This document shows positions 27,362-36,359 of a stretch of 64,000 bases of DNA, in pieces. Location: positions 62,001 to 126,000 of the forward strand of contig JAGQRV010000037.1 of assembly GCA_020425125.1 (NCBI GenBank), given 5' to 3'. The notes beneath the pieces are model-generated. The model had not been told where the DNA came from. It saw only the letters and a list, made by a program, of their open reading frames with translations, and ran no database searches. Position 1 is the stretch's first letter, and every line of letters begins with the position of its first letter. The position numbers and the translations under genes were made by a program. This stretch comes from Paracoccaceae bacterium (GTDB taxonomy: Bacteria; Pseudomonadota; Alphaproteobacteria; Rhodobacterales; Rhodobacteraceae).

Positions 27362-28651
27362 ATGCAGACCCATTTCACCCCCGAACAGCTCCAGGACCCC
27401 GACACGGCGCAATCGAACCGCATCCTGCGCGCCTGCGTCCATTGCGGCTTTTGCACCGCGACCTGCCCAACCTACCAGGTGCTTGGCGACGAACTCGACA
27501 GCCCCCGCGGGCGCATTTACCTCATCAAGGAGATGCTGGAATCCGGCCGCACCCCGGACGCCAAGACCGTCCGGCATATCGACCGGTGCCTGTCCTGCCT
27601 CTCCTGCATGACGACCTGCCCGTCCGGGGTGCATTACATGCATCTGGTCGACCATGCCCGCGCCTATATCGAGGCGCGCTATCGCCGCCCCGTCGACGAA
27701 CGGGCGCTGCGCTGGCTGCTGGCCCGGGTGCTGCCCGATCCGGCGCGGTTCCGCCTGGCGCTGCGCGCGGCACGGCTTGCCCGCCCGTTCCGGCGCTGGC
27801 TGCCCGATGCGCGGCTGCGGGCGATGCTCGACATGGCTCCGGCAACCATCCCGGCGGACAGCCCGAACGCCACGCCGCAGGTCTTCGCCCCCGAAGGTGT
27901 TCGGCGCATGCGCGTGGCGCTGATGACCGGCTGCGCCCAGCGGGTGCTGAACACCGACATCACCGACGCCACGATCCGCATGCTTCGCCGCCATGGCTGC
28001 GAGGTGGTGATCGCCGAGGGCGCCGGCTGCTGCGGTGCACTGACCCACCATATGGGCCGCACGACCGACAGCCACGTTGCGGCTGCCGCCAACATCCGGG
28101 CCTGGGCGCGCGAGATCGACGACGCCGGGCTTGACGCCATTGTCATCACGACATCGGGCTGCGGGACCACGGTCAAGGATTACGGACACATCTTCCGCGA
28201 CACCCCACTGGCCGACGCCGCCGGCCGCGTTGCGGCCCGCGCCCGCGACATCACCGAGGTCATGGCCGACCTCGGGCTCGCCGACCCGCGTCACGCCCGA
28301 CCGATGCGGATCGCCTATCACGCGGCCTGTTCGCTGCAGCATGGCCAGCAGATTCGCACTCATCCGAAGACGCTTTTGCGCGCAGCGGGCTTCGAGGTGC
28401 TGGAGCCGCGCGATGTGCATCTCTGCTGCGGTTCGGCGGGCACCTACAATCTCCTGCAGCCCGCACTCTCGGCCGAGCTGCGCGCGCGCAAGGTGGCGAC
28501 TCTGAACGAGACCCATCCAGACGCCATCGCCGCCGGCAACATCGGCTGCATGATGCAGATCGGCGCCGCGACCGACCTGCCCGTGGTCCATACCGCCGAG
28601 CTTCTCGACTGGGCGACCGGCGGCCCCCGGCCCCCGGCCTTACCTGCCTGA
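27362..28651 (+). CDS. glcF: Glycolate oxidase, iron-sulfur subunit GlcF
   Basis: A 429-residue protein with two 4Fe-4S motifs, Cys25/28/31/35 (CVHCGFCTATCP) and Cys76/79/82/86 (CLSCLSCMTTCP), then two CCG domains (GCCGALTHH and CCGSAGTYN). It passes electrons from the flavin subunits to the membrane quinone pool. Length and motif order match GlcF. Confidence 0.95.
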   Translation: MQTHFTPEQLQDPDTAQSNRILRACVHCGFCTATCPTYQVLGDELDSPRGRIYLIKEMLESGRTPDAKTVRHIDRCLSCLSCMTTCPSGVHYMHLVDHARAYIEARYRRPVDERALRWLLARVLPDPARFRLALRAARLARPFRRWLPDARLRAMLDMAPATIPADSPNATPQVFAPEGVRRMRVALMTGCAQRVLNTDITDATIRMLRRHGCEVVIAEGAGCCGALTHHMGRTTDSHVAAAANIRAWAREIDDAGLDAIVITTSGCGTTVKDYGHIFRDTPLADAAGRVAARARDITEVMADLGLADPRHARPMRIAYHAACSLQHGQQIRTHPKTLLRAAGFEVLEPRDVHLCCGSAGTYNLLQPALSAELRARKVATLNETHPDAIAAGNIGCMMQIGAATDLPVVHTAELLDWATGGPRPPALPA

Positions 28652-28679
28652 CCCAGCCCCGAAAGCGAAAGAAAGCTCC

Positions 28680-29621
28680 ATGGCCCACGGATACGAAACC
28701 GGCCGCCTCAACCTGCCCTTCGTCGGCATCTCCACCTTCGCCAAGGCGCCCTACCAGCCCGACTGGGATGCGCTAAGCGCCGACGTCGCCATCCTGGGTG
28801 CCCCGTTCGATGCCGGAACCCAGTGGCGCGCCGGAGCCCGCTTCGGACCACGGGCGATCCGCGAAGCGTCCACCCTGTTCTCGTTCGGCCATTCCGGCGC
28901 CTATGACCATGAAGACGACGCCACCTATCTCGATGGCGTGCGGATCGTCGATATCGGCGACGCCGACATCATCCACACCGACACGCTCGGGAGCCACGCA
29001 AATATCGAGGCGGGCGTTCGCGCCATTCTGAAGGCCGGCGCTCTGCCCGTGATCCTTGGCGGCGACCACTCCGTCAACATCCCCTGCATCGACGCGTTTT
29101 CCGATCAGGCGCCGGTCCATCTGGTGCAGATCGATGCCCATCTCGACTTCGTGGACGAACGTCATGGGGTACGGTTCGGCCATGGCAACCCGATGCGTCG
29201 GGCGGCCGAGAAGCCCTGGGTGACCGGGCTCAGCCAGCTCGGCATCCGCAACGTCTCCTCGACCGCAAAGGACGGCTACGAGGCCGCGCGCACCATGGGC
29301 TCGGACATCCTCTCGGTGCGCCAGGTCCGCACGCTGGGCGTCGCGGCAGTCCTGGAGCGGATCCCCGCAGGCAAGCGCTATTACCTCTCGGTCGACATCG
29401 ACGGTTTCGATCCCTCGATCGCGCCGGGCACCGGTACGCCCAGCCATGGCGGCTTCATCTATTACGAGGTGCTTGAGCTTCTGGCGGGGCTGGCCCGCCG
29501 CGGCTCGATTGTCGGGATCGACCTTGTCGAGGTGGCACCGGATTACGATCCGTCCGGCATCACCCAGATACTCGCCGCACAATTGCTGCTCAACACGATC
29601 GGCCGCATCTTCGTGAGCTGA
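28680..29621 (+). CDS. Agmatinase-like ureohydrolase
   Basis: A 313-residue arginase-fold enzyme with all metal ligands visible: GGDHS (His130), DAHLD (Asp152, His154, Asp156) and SVDIDGFDP (Asp239, Asp241). It releases urea from a guanidino compound; agmatine is the common assignment, but guanidinobutyrate or guanidinoacetate cannot be excluded. It is 28 bp after glcF and on the same strand, so it may be part of that transcript. Guanidinoacetate would yield glycine, which would feed the neighbouring pathway; this is speculation. Confidence 0.85.
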   Translation: MAHGYETGRLNLPFVGISTFAKAPYQPDWDALSADVAILGAPFDAGTQWRAGARFGPRAIREASTLFSFGHSGAYDHEDDATYLDGVRIVDIGDADIIHTDTLGSHANIEAGVRAILKAGALPVILGGDHSVNIPCIDAFSDQAPVHLVQIDAHLDFVDERHGVRFGHGNPMRRAAEKPWVTGLSQLGIRNVSSTAKDGYEAARTMGSDILSVRQVRTLGVAAVLERIPAGKRYYLSVDIDGFDPSIAPGTGTPSHGGFIYYEVLELLAGLARRGSIVGIDLVEVAPDYDPSGITQILAAQLLLNTIGRIFVS

Positions 29622-29744
29622 CATTGCGGCCGGACGGTCCGCTTTCCGGAGCAGACTGGCGCCGGATGACGGGAATGGCCATAGTCTCAATCTCGCCCTG
29701 TCGCAGCGGATGCGTCCAAGGTTAGGCTACTATTTCGGGAACCG

Positions 29745-30398
29745 ATGATGCAGGACGATCTTCCGGAAGACAGCAAGCTCACACGCACCAAGCGCCAGTG
29801 GGCGGAGGCAGGCAAGTTTCTGACCGGGCGCACCGGCGTGGACCGCCTGCCACCGGGCCAGCATCAGGTCCAGAACTGGCCCGTGCTCGACCTCGGCAGC
29901 CAGCCCCATGTCGCCACAGCCACCTGGCGCCTTGACGTCACCGGGCTCGTGGAAACCCCGCTGTCGCTCGACTGGGCCGCCTTCGAGGCACTCCCCAAGG
30001 CCGAACTGCGCTCCGACATCCACTGCGTCACAACGTGGTCACGTTACGACAACGATTGGCAGGGCGTGCATCCCCGCGACCTGCTGGTGATGGCGAACCC
30101 GTTGACCGAGGCGAGCCACGTCATGCTGTCGTCGTTCGACGGCTACACGACGAACCTGCCGCTGGAGGACTTCCTCACAGACGGTGCACTTCTGGCCACC
30201 CACTGGCAGGGCCGCCCGCTGACCCAGGATCACGGCGGCCCAATGCGAGCCATGGTGCCGCATCTCTATTTCTGGAAAAGCGCCAAGTGGCTGCGCGGCA
30301 TCGAACTCATGTCCGGCGACAGGCCCGGCTTCTGGGAGCGCAACGGCTATCACATGTACGGCGATCCCTGGCGGGAACAGCGCTACAGCACCGATTGA
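29745..30398 (+). CDS. Sulfite-oxidase-like molybdopterin protein
   Basis: A 217-residue protein of the sulfite oxidase/YedY fold (WRLDVTGLVETPLSLDWAAF, HGGPMRAMVPHLYFWKSAKW). The molybdenum-ligating cysteine is Cys94 in SDIHCVTTWSRYDNDW. There is no Tat leader or haem domain, so it appears cytoplasmic, unlike SorA or MsrP. The substrate is unknown. It starts 123 bp after the ureohydrolase. Confidence 0.85.
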   Translation: MMQDDLPEDSKLTRTKRQWAEAGKFLTGRTGVDRLPPGQHQVQNWPVLDLGSQPHVATATWRLDVTGLVETPLSLDWAAFEALPKAELRSDIHCVTTWSRYDNDWQGVHPRDLLVMANPLTEASHVMLSSFDGYTTNLPLEDFLTDGALLATHWQGRPLTQDHGGPMRAMVPHLYFWKSAKWLRGIELMSGDRPGFWERNGYHMYGDPWREQRYSTD

Positions 30399-30493
30399 TC
30401 CCGGCACGCGGCACCGTCCTGCAACAGGTCAATCCCGCCGCCATCCATCTCGAGTCCCGCGGGCATCGGGGGCAGAAGCCCGCGGCGCCTGCC

Positions 30494-30790
30494 CTACATC
30501 GCGCCTTGCGGTCTGAGGGCAGTGCCGGCGCCGAGTGAGGCACCGGGAAGCTCGATGTTGATTTCGAGGCTGGAGATCTCCTCGCCCCGTTCCAGCTTGA
30601 TGTCCACCGTATCGCTGTTGACCTGCATGTGCCGCCGGATCACCTCGAGGATGTCCCGCTGCAGAAGCGGCAGCAGTTCGGCGTTCGACCGGTCGACCCG
30701 CTCGTGCGCCAGCAGGATTTGCAGCCGCTCCTTCGCGGTCTGGGCCGAATTGGCCGGCCGCGGCTTGAAGAAGAACCCGAACATGCTCAT
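30494..30790 (-). CDS. minE: Cell division topological specificity factor MinE
   Basis: A 98-residue MinE. The N-terminal MinD-interacting region contains NSAQTAKERLQILLAHERV, followed by the dimerisation domain DILEVIRRHMQVNSDTVDIK. It overlaps the minD stop by 4 bp and is last in minCDE. It stimulates MinD ATPase to drive pole-to-pole oscillation. Confidence 0.95.
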   Translation of the reverse strand: MSMFGFFFKPRPANSAQTAKERLQILLAHERVDRSNAELLPLLQRDILEVIRRHMQVNSDTVDIKLERGEEISSLEINIELPGASLGAGTALRPQGAM

Positions 30791-31605
30791 GCCGTCCGCC
30801 GCAATAGCCGCTGGAAGAAGCCCGGCCGTTCCGCCGGGTCGAGCCGGATCTCGATCTGCTCGCCGATGAGCCGCCCGACGGTTTCCTCATAGGCCTTTCC
30901 GGCCGCCGATTTCTCGTCGAACACGACGGGCATGCCGACGTTCGAGGCCCGCAGCACGGTGGTGCTTTCCGGGATGATGCCCAGAAGCGGAATGGCCAGA
31001 ATTTCCAGCACGTCCTCCACAGGCATCATCTCGCCCTTGGAGACCCGCTGGTTGTCGTACCGTGTCAGCAGCAGATGCGCCTTGATCGGCTCCGCACTGC
31101 CGTTCTCCGCCCGGTGGGTCTTGCTGTTCAGCAGTCCCAGAACCCGGTCACTGTCCCGAACCGACGACACTTCGGGGTTGGTCACGACGATCGCCTCGTC
31201 CGCGTAGTACATCGCCAGATGCGCACCGCGCTCGATCCCGGCCGGGCTGTCGCAGACGATGTAGTCGAACTCTTCCTTGAGTTCGTTCAGCACCGTCTCC
31301 ACGCCTTCGCGGGTCAGCGAGTCCTTGTCGCGGGTCTGCGAGGTCGGCAGGATCGACAGATTCTCGAGCCGCCGGTCCTTGATCAGCGCCTGCTTCAGCT
31401 TGGCGTCGCCCTGGATGACGTTGATGAAGTCGAAGACGACCCGCCGCTCGCAGCCCATGATCATGTCAAGGTTGCGCAGGCCCACGTCGAAATCGATGAC
31501 GACGGTCTTGTAGCCGCGCAGCGCAAGACCCGCGCTGACGGCGGCGGCGGACGTCGTCTTGCCGACACCGCCCTTGCCGGATGTGACAACGATGATCTTC
31601 GCCAC
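30787..31605 (-). CDS. minD: Septum site-determining ATPase MinD
   Basis: A 272-residue ParA-family ATPase with the deviant Walker A SGKGGVGKTT near the N terminus, DFDVGLRNLDMIMGCERRVV, and a C-terminal amphipathic helix (PGFFQRLLRR). The true start is a GTG at 31605 (VAKIIVVTSG) preceded by GGAGAG; a longer frame adds unrelated residues. Confidence 0.95.
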   Translation of the reverse strand: MAKIIVVTSGKGGVGKTTSAAAVSAGLALRGYKTVVIDFDVGLRNLDMIMGCERRVVFDFINVIQGDAKLKQALIKDRRLENLSILPTSQTRDKDSLTREGVETVLNELKEEFDYIVCDSPAGIERGAHLAMYYADEAIVVTNPEVSSVRDSDRVLGLLNSKTHRAENGSAEPIKAHLLLTRYDNQRVSKGEMMPVEDVLEILAIPLLGIIPESTTVLRASNVGMPVVFDEKSAAGKAYEETVGRLIGEQIEIRLDPAERPGFFQRLLRRTA

Positions 31606-31630
31606 GTATGCTCTCCTCTCGCTTATTGTG

Positions 31631-32389
31631 TTACTTGAGCGTTTCCACGCACAGCTTTTCGTCCTGCAGGAAGGCCTGCACCCGCTTCTTGCGGATCTCG
31701 GGCCCCAGATCCTCGCTGGTCCGGTAGAGCCCGGCAATCGCCAGCAGTTCCGCGTCGAGGCTTTGGCAGAAGATGCGCGCGGTCTCGTCGCCGTTGACGC
31801 CGGCCAGAGCCCGGCCGCGCAGTGTGCCGTAGACGTGGATGTTGCCGACAGCGACCAGTTCCGCCCCCGCGCTCACCGACGCCACGATCACCAGGTCGCC
31901 GCGATCGGCGAAAATCTTCTGGCCCGAGCGCACCGGATCGGTGATCAGACGCGAGGACGGCGTCAGCACGGCCGGTGCGGGCTCCGGCGCCGCGGCCCGC
32001 GCGCCCCCACGCTCGACCTTCTCTAGCGGCGCGTCGCGGCCATCGGGCAGCGAGATCAGCCCCGCCTCCAGCGCAAAATTGGTTTGCACCTGGTCGCCGT
32101 TCTGCACCGCAAAGACCGAGAGCTTGCGGCTGCGCAATTCGCCAATCAGCCGGTTCAGCTCGGGGGCATGGTCAAGCCCTTCGGCCCGCTCCAGATCGAT
32201 CACGAAAGGCGCGTTGGCGAAGAAATGCGGCATCTGCCGCAGCTGCCGGTCCAGAGCCTCGTAAAAGCTCTCGTCCGCTTCGCCCGTCAGCCGCAGCGCG
32301 ATGGCGGTGAAGAACCGTCCGCGGATCTGGAACGGTCTGATCGCCGTGACGGACTCCACGCCGATCTCTGTTGCTTGAGATGTCTTCAC
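31631..32389 (-). CDS. minC: Septum site-determining protein MinC
   Basis: A 252-residue MinC. The N-terminal FtsZ-inhibiting domain is less conserved; the C-terminal beta-helix domain is clear (DLVIVASVSAGAELVAVGNI, YGTLRGRALAGVNGDETARI). It is first of the operon and 25 bp before minD. Confidence 0.94.
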   Translation of the reverse strand: MKTSQATEIGVESVTAIRPFQIRGRFFTAIALRLTGEADESFYEALDRQLRQMPHFFANAPFVIDLERAEGLDHAPELNRLIGELRSRKLSVFAVQNGDQVQTNFALEAGLISLPDGRDAPLEKVERGGARAAAPEPAPAVLTPSSRLITDPVRSGQKIFADRGDLVIVASVSAGAELVAVGNIHVYGTLRGRALAGVNGDETARIFCQSLDAELLAIAGLYRTSEDLGPEIRKKRVQAFLQDEKLCVETLK

Positions 32390-33012
32390 GCTCGATTCGA
32401 TGCCCTGTTTGTGCTGGTCATGCCCCAGGATCGGGACCGCCGCGGTTTCCCCAATTTTTAGTCGTTCAGGGTCGTCAGGTCTACTAGAAATAGCGTCCGA
32501 GGGCCGATCCTGGCCATATTTGGCCCAGCCAGCGGACAGATGCGGCGCAGCATCCGCGCCGCAGGCCGCCCGCAGCCCCGCCGTTTCTCACCTTACGTCG
32601 TACGAGTCGATTCGCCGCGCGCATCCCAGAGGCCGACCAGAGTTCGTCGGTGGGCACCATTTGCTTCGGCCACCGCCGCAATGCACCCTGCGACGCCGAT
32701 GTCTGCGTGGCTGACCGCGGCACAAGCCGCGCCATCTGCGCACCATCGGAAAGTCAGACGGTCAATGCGTCGACCTCTTGCCGCAGCGCACGCGCCGGAA
32801 TCTGGACCGCCGCCACCGGCCTCACGCAACAGGCGAGCCGCACGCGGCGCTGTTTGGTGACCTACCCGATCTGCTGCAGCACTCTTGCGTCACGTTTGCA
32901 ATTTCCGGCCGGCGTCACGTTGGCGGCCGCCTGTGACCCGAGTCACCTTGCGTGGGCGGGACCCGCAGAACCGATCCCGCAAAACAGCGGCCGCCGTCAG
33001 CGCACGGCGCGA
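32390..33012. other. 623-bp stretch without a recognisable gene
   Basis: Lies between minC and the end of the papain-like protease gene, both on the minus strand. Open frames here have no family signature or ribosome site and look like GC-bias artefacts. It must carry the minCDE promoter near 32390-32480, where the sequence is more AT-rich. Confidence 0.5.
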
Positions 33013-34164
33013 TCACGCGCCCATTTCGTCATCCATGTCGGCCAGCGGTCGCGCCGCGTCGCGCAAGGCTTCGATCGCTTTCGCGTAGGGTATCGCCTCA
33101 TCGACCGTCAGTCCCGCCACAGGCCGCATCGGGATCACCTGGTCCTCGTCCTCATCGCCATAGCTCAGCCAGAGCGCCTCGAAATTCAGGGCCGGGACCC
33201 GCAGAGTCCGGATCTCGGCCTCCCTCTTTTCGTCGACCGCCGCCAGCGCGTGTGCCAGCGCCTTGCGGTATGCCCCGAGATAGGAGGTGGACGCCGACAT
33301 CTGCAGCATCCGCGGCTCCGCCTCGTCGGAGAAATCGAAGAACGCGCGCGGCCCGCCATCGCTCACTTCGAAAACCCTCAGCGCCACCACCTCGGGCGAC
33401 CGGCGACCGCTCTCTCTTCCAAGAAGACTGTCCAGCCCCAGCGCAAAGACATGCTGGGCTCCACCAAGTTCGGCCTTCAGCGCCTCGGCCGGCAACTGGC
33501 CGCCGAAGCCCGGGTCGATCTTGGCGGCAAGGACCGGACGGAGGTCCCCGATGCGTTGCAGGACGAGTTCGGACGGGTAGAGGAACTTGATCGGCAATTT
33601 GAAGTAGCTCTTCGTGAAGTAGGTGTGGGTCCAGCTTCCCGAGCCCTGATAGTTCGAGGCGAAGTCCGCGACGGTCAGGTGAGTCTTGCCATAGATCGGA
33701 TCGTCGATATCGAAATATTCGACCGCTCCTACCCTGCTGTAGCCATAGATCACCATGAAGTGACCGCCGCCGCCGCTCCAGCCGATGCGTGCGCCGACCG
33801 GTCTGCCGGCATCGATTTCGGCCTTGACCGTCGCGAAGCTGGCCTGCCCGCCCATATAGCTGACGAAGTTGTTGGTCCGGCTCAGCGCCCTGTCCAGATA
33901 CCAGGGCACGTTGCAGGGTGACGGCACCGTGCCGTTGCAGCAGTCGGTCCGGTCGAGTTCCGCGCTCGCCACCTTGCACTGGGTCCAGCTGCTGAAACGC
34001 CAGTAGAAGTGCGAAACACTGGTTGCGGTCGCGGCCCAGCACCAGTTGCCTTGGGTCTGGAGTTGCATGTCGAAGCTCAACTGCTTGGACGAGAACCAGA
34101 CGAAGTCCCGCAGGATCGCGCTATAGGGCTGGGACGTTGACAGAACATATTCGGAGTAGTTCAT
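33013..34164 (-). CDS. Papain-like cysteine protease (C39/C70-like fold)
   Basis: A 383-residue protein with no signal peptide. The catalytic Cys42 lies in QTQGNWCWAATATS with an oxyanion Gln just before, His135 lies in GGGGHFMVIYGY and an acidic residue follows in FDIDDPIYG, the order of a papain-like triad. The C-terminal 180 residues are of unknown fold and acidic (ends DMDDEMGA). The ATG follows CAGGAGG. It stands alone 6.5 kb from the eCIS genes on the opposite strand; delivery by the eCIS is conceivable but unsupported. Confidence 0.82.
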   Translation of the reverse strand: MNYSEYVLSTSQPYSAILRDFVWFSSKQLSFDMQLQTQGNWCWAATATSVSHFYWRFSSWTQCKVASAELDRTDCCNGTVPSPCNVPWYLDRALSRTNNFVSYMGGQASFATVKAEIDAGRPVGARIGWSGGGGHFMVIYGYSRVGAVEYFDIDDPIYGKTHLTVADFASNYQGSGSWTHTYFTKSYFKLPIKFLYPSELVLQRIGDLRPVLAAKIDPGFGGQLPAEALKAELGGAQHVFALGLDSLLGRESGRRSPEVVALRVFEVSDGGPRAFFDFSDEAEPRMLQMSASTSYLGAYRKALAHALAAVDEKREAEIRTLRVPALNFEALWLSYGDEDEDQVIPMRPVAGLTVDEAIPYAKAIEALRDAARPLADMDDEMGA

Positions 34165-34550
34165 GTCGGCCTCCTGAAACAGGCATCACGCCGAGGCTGA
34201 CCCTACGCCTCACCACCCACGGGCGAACAGACAATTCCGAACGCGAGTCCGGAAATCCGGAAGCCAAGGGGGGTTTTCGGGCTGCGGCTGGGATACTGTT
34301 TCTCACCGGTGTCGCGGCGGCCCGCCGCGCCAACTCGATCAGCCGCCGCGCATTGCCGTCCGTGCACCGGACATTGCAGGCGCCGAGCTTGACGCCCGGC
34401 TGGGATTTCGGTTCCCTCCGGTCCGGCGCCCCGGCCCAACCCCGGTGAAGCGAGGGCACGACGCCAGAGCGTCAGCCGACGATCGCCGCGCGGATGTCGC
34501 AAAGAACCATTCGGCCCGCCACGGGTCGCCTGTTCCGACCTGCCCTGCCC
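34165..34550. other. 386-bp gap between protease and metF
   Basis: Both flanking genes are on the minus strand, so this holds the protease promoter and the end of metF. No gene, strong hairpin or repeat is seen. Confidence 0.5.
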
Positions 34551-35549
34551 TCACCAGCCAGCCCCCCGGCGCCGGGGCCTGCGGCCGGCCAGTACACCCG
34601 ATTCGAGGATGATTTCCGAAACCTGGTGCTCGCGCCGGTAGGCCATCACGTGAATGCCCGCGACGCCGGGGATCTCCCGTATCTGCCGGATCAGTTCGAT
34701 GCAGATCCGCTTGCCTTCCTCGGCGGGCTTTGCCGCCTTCTCGATCCGGTCGATGACCGCGTCGGGAATGTGGATGCCGGGCACGTTCGAGCGCATCCAG
34801 CGGGCGGCCTTTGCCGAAGCGAGGGGGCCGACGCCGGCGAGAATGAACACCCTGTCGTGCAGTCCAAGGTCGCGGATCCGGGCCATGAACGCCGCAAAGA
34901 CCGGCACGTCGAAGATGTAGTTGGTCTGGATGAAATCCGCCCCCGCCTCGACCTTCTTCGCCAGCCGCTCGGGCCGCCATTCGCGCGGCTCGATGCAAGG
35001 GTTCTCGGCCGCGCCGATGAACATCCTCGGGGGCCTGCTGATCTTGCGGCCGGACAGGAATACGCCGGCGTCCCGCATTGTCCGGATGGTCCGGATCAGC
35101 GAAATCGAATCGAGGTCGAAGACCGGCTGCGCGCCGGGCTGATCGCCGACGCCGACGCCGTCGCCGGTCAGGCACAGGACATTGCGCACCCCCATCGCCG
35201 CAGCGCCCAGCACGTCGCCCTGGATCGCGATGCGGTTTCTGTCCCGGCAGGAGATCTGGTAGACGGTGCCGTACCCGGCGCGGGTCAGCAGCGCGCAGAT
35301 CCCGATCGACGACATGTGACAGTTGGCGCCCGAAGCGTCGGTCGCGTTCAGGGCGTCGGCGACCTCGCCAAGCGGCCTCGCGGCTTCGAACACGTCCTCG
35401 GGATCGGCGCTGTCGGGCGGATTCAGTTCGGCCGTCACTGCAAACCGGCCGGACCGCAGCACCCGTTCGAGCCGGCTGTCCGAAACGTGGCCCGGAGGCG
35501 GAGCCGCATAGGGACGGACGATGTCGCCCAGATCTCCGGGATCGCTCAT
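34551..35549 (-). CDS. metF: Methylenetetrahydrofolate reductase
   Basis: A 332-residue TIM-barrel protein of the MetF family. Visible parts are TAELNPPDSADPEDVFEAAR, NVLCLTGDGVGVGDQ and GADFIQTNYIFDVPVFAAFM. It reduces 5,10-methylene- to 5-methyl-tetrahydrofolate or runs in reverse. The ATG at 35549 overlaps the stop of the cysteine-rich partner gene. The pairing resembles MetF/MetV types of C1 pathways and not the stand-alone NADH enzyme of E. coli. Confidence 0.88.
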   Translation of the reverse strand: MSDPGDLGDIVRPYAAPPPGHVSDSRLERVLRSGRFAVTAELNPPDSADPEDVFEAARPLGEVADALNATDASGANCHMSSIGICALLTRAGYGTVYQISCRDRNRIAIQGDVLGAAAMGVRNVLCLTGDGVGVGDQPGAQPVFDLDSISLIRTIRTMRDAGVFLSGRKISRPPRMFIGAAENPCIEPREWRPERLAKKVEAGADFIQTNYIFDVPVFAAFMARIRDLGLHDRVFILAGVGPLASAKAARWMRSNVPGIHIPDAVIDRIEKAAKPAEEGKRICIELIRQIREIPGVAGIHVMAYRREHQVSEIILESGVLAGRRPRRRGAGW

Positions 35550-36124
35550 CGCCGTGACCCTGCGGTCTTGGCCCGTGCCGGCTCGTCGGCGAGGGGCGCC
35601 GTCGCAGGCTCGTTGGCGCGCGCTTTCGGAAACGCCTGGGCGATGACGGTGCGCCCCGCCTCGCGCGACTCCCGCAGCGCCGCCGCCTTCTCGCGGCTCA
35701 CTCTCAGCCAGGACGACGACCCCTGCAGCGACCGATCCACCGGGGGCAGGACATTGCGGATCCTGTCGCCATCGCGCATCCGGCTCGCACCCTGCCAGGC
35801 GAGGGTCCAGACACAGCGCATCTCGGGGATGACCTCGCAATATCCGCCGGGCCGCACGCCGCCGCACGGTCCGTTGCGCAGCTGCTTCGGGCAGTTCATC
35901 GGGCAGGACATTCCGGTCGAGGACAGGGCGCATTGCCCGCACATCCGGCAATCGAACAGGAGGCCCTTGGTGACGCGCTCGACGACCGCGACGAAGGGTT
36001 CGACCCGGTCATAACCGATACGCCCGAATAGCGGGTCACAGGCGATCATGAACGCTTCGAGCCGCCGATAGAGCCACTCGAAGCTCCGGGAATGCCGGAT
36101 AGCGAAGAGCCTGACCCGGTACAT
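35546..36124 (-). CDS. MetV-like cysteine-rich partner of methylenetetrahydrofolate reductase
   Basis: A 192-residue protein with eight cysteines clustered at about 59-100 (FDCRMCGQCALS, SCPMNCPKQ, NGPCGG, YCEV), matching the methylenetetrahydrofolate reductase C-terminal (MetV) domain that binds iron-sulfur or zinc. It precedes metF with a 4-bp overlap and probably forms a complex with it. The C-terminal 70 residues are low-complexity. Confidence 0.82.
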   Translation of the reverse strand: MYRVRLFAIRHSRSFEWLYRRLEAFMIACDPLFGRIGYDRVEPFVAVVERVTKGLLFDCRMCGQCALSSTGMSCPMNCPKQLRNGPCGGVRPGGYCEVIPEMRCVWTLAWQGASRMRDGDRIRNVLPPVDRSLQGSSSWLRVSREKAAALRESREAGRTVIAQAFPKARANEPATAPLADEPARAKTAGSRR

Positions 36125-36359
36125 GACACCTGCCTCGGATATCCCTGACCAAGCGTCGCCGCTGCAGACGCCCGGCGCAAGCCCGAAACATCGCAGTCAT
36201 CGGATTGGCGTGGCGGCAAAGAGACCGCCACCGCACCGAGCCGACACACGGCACCGGACGAAGCGGCGGCGGCCAATCCTGATGACTTGAAGGTCTGACC
36301 GGCCATGGCTCCGTCCGGCACGAAAATCCGACCCGAACAGATGACGTCGCGGGGCGCCC

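Noticed and set aside
32400..32860. Possible small genes between minC and the protease
   Set aside because: Frames on both strands lack ribosome sites and homology; composition is that of random GC-rich sequence.
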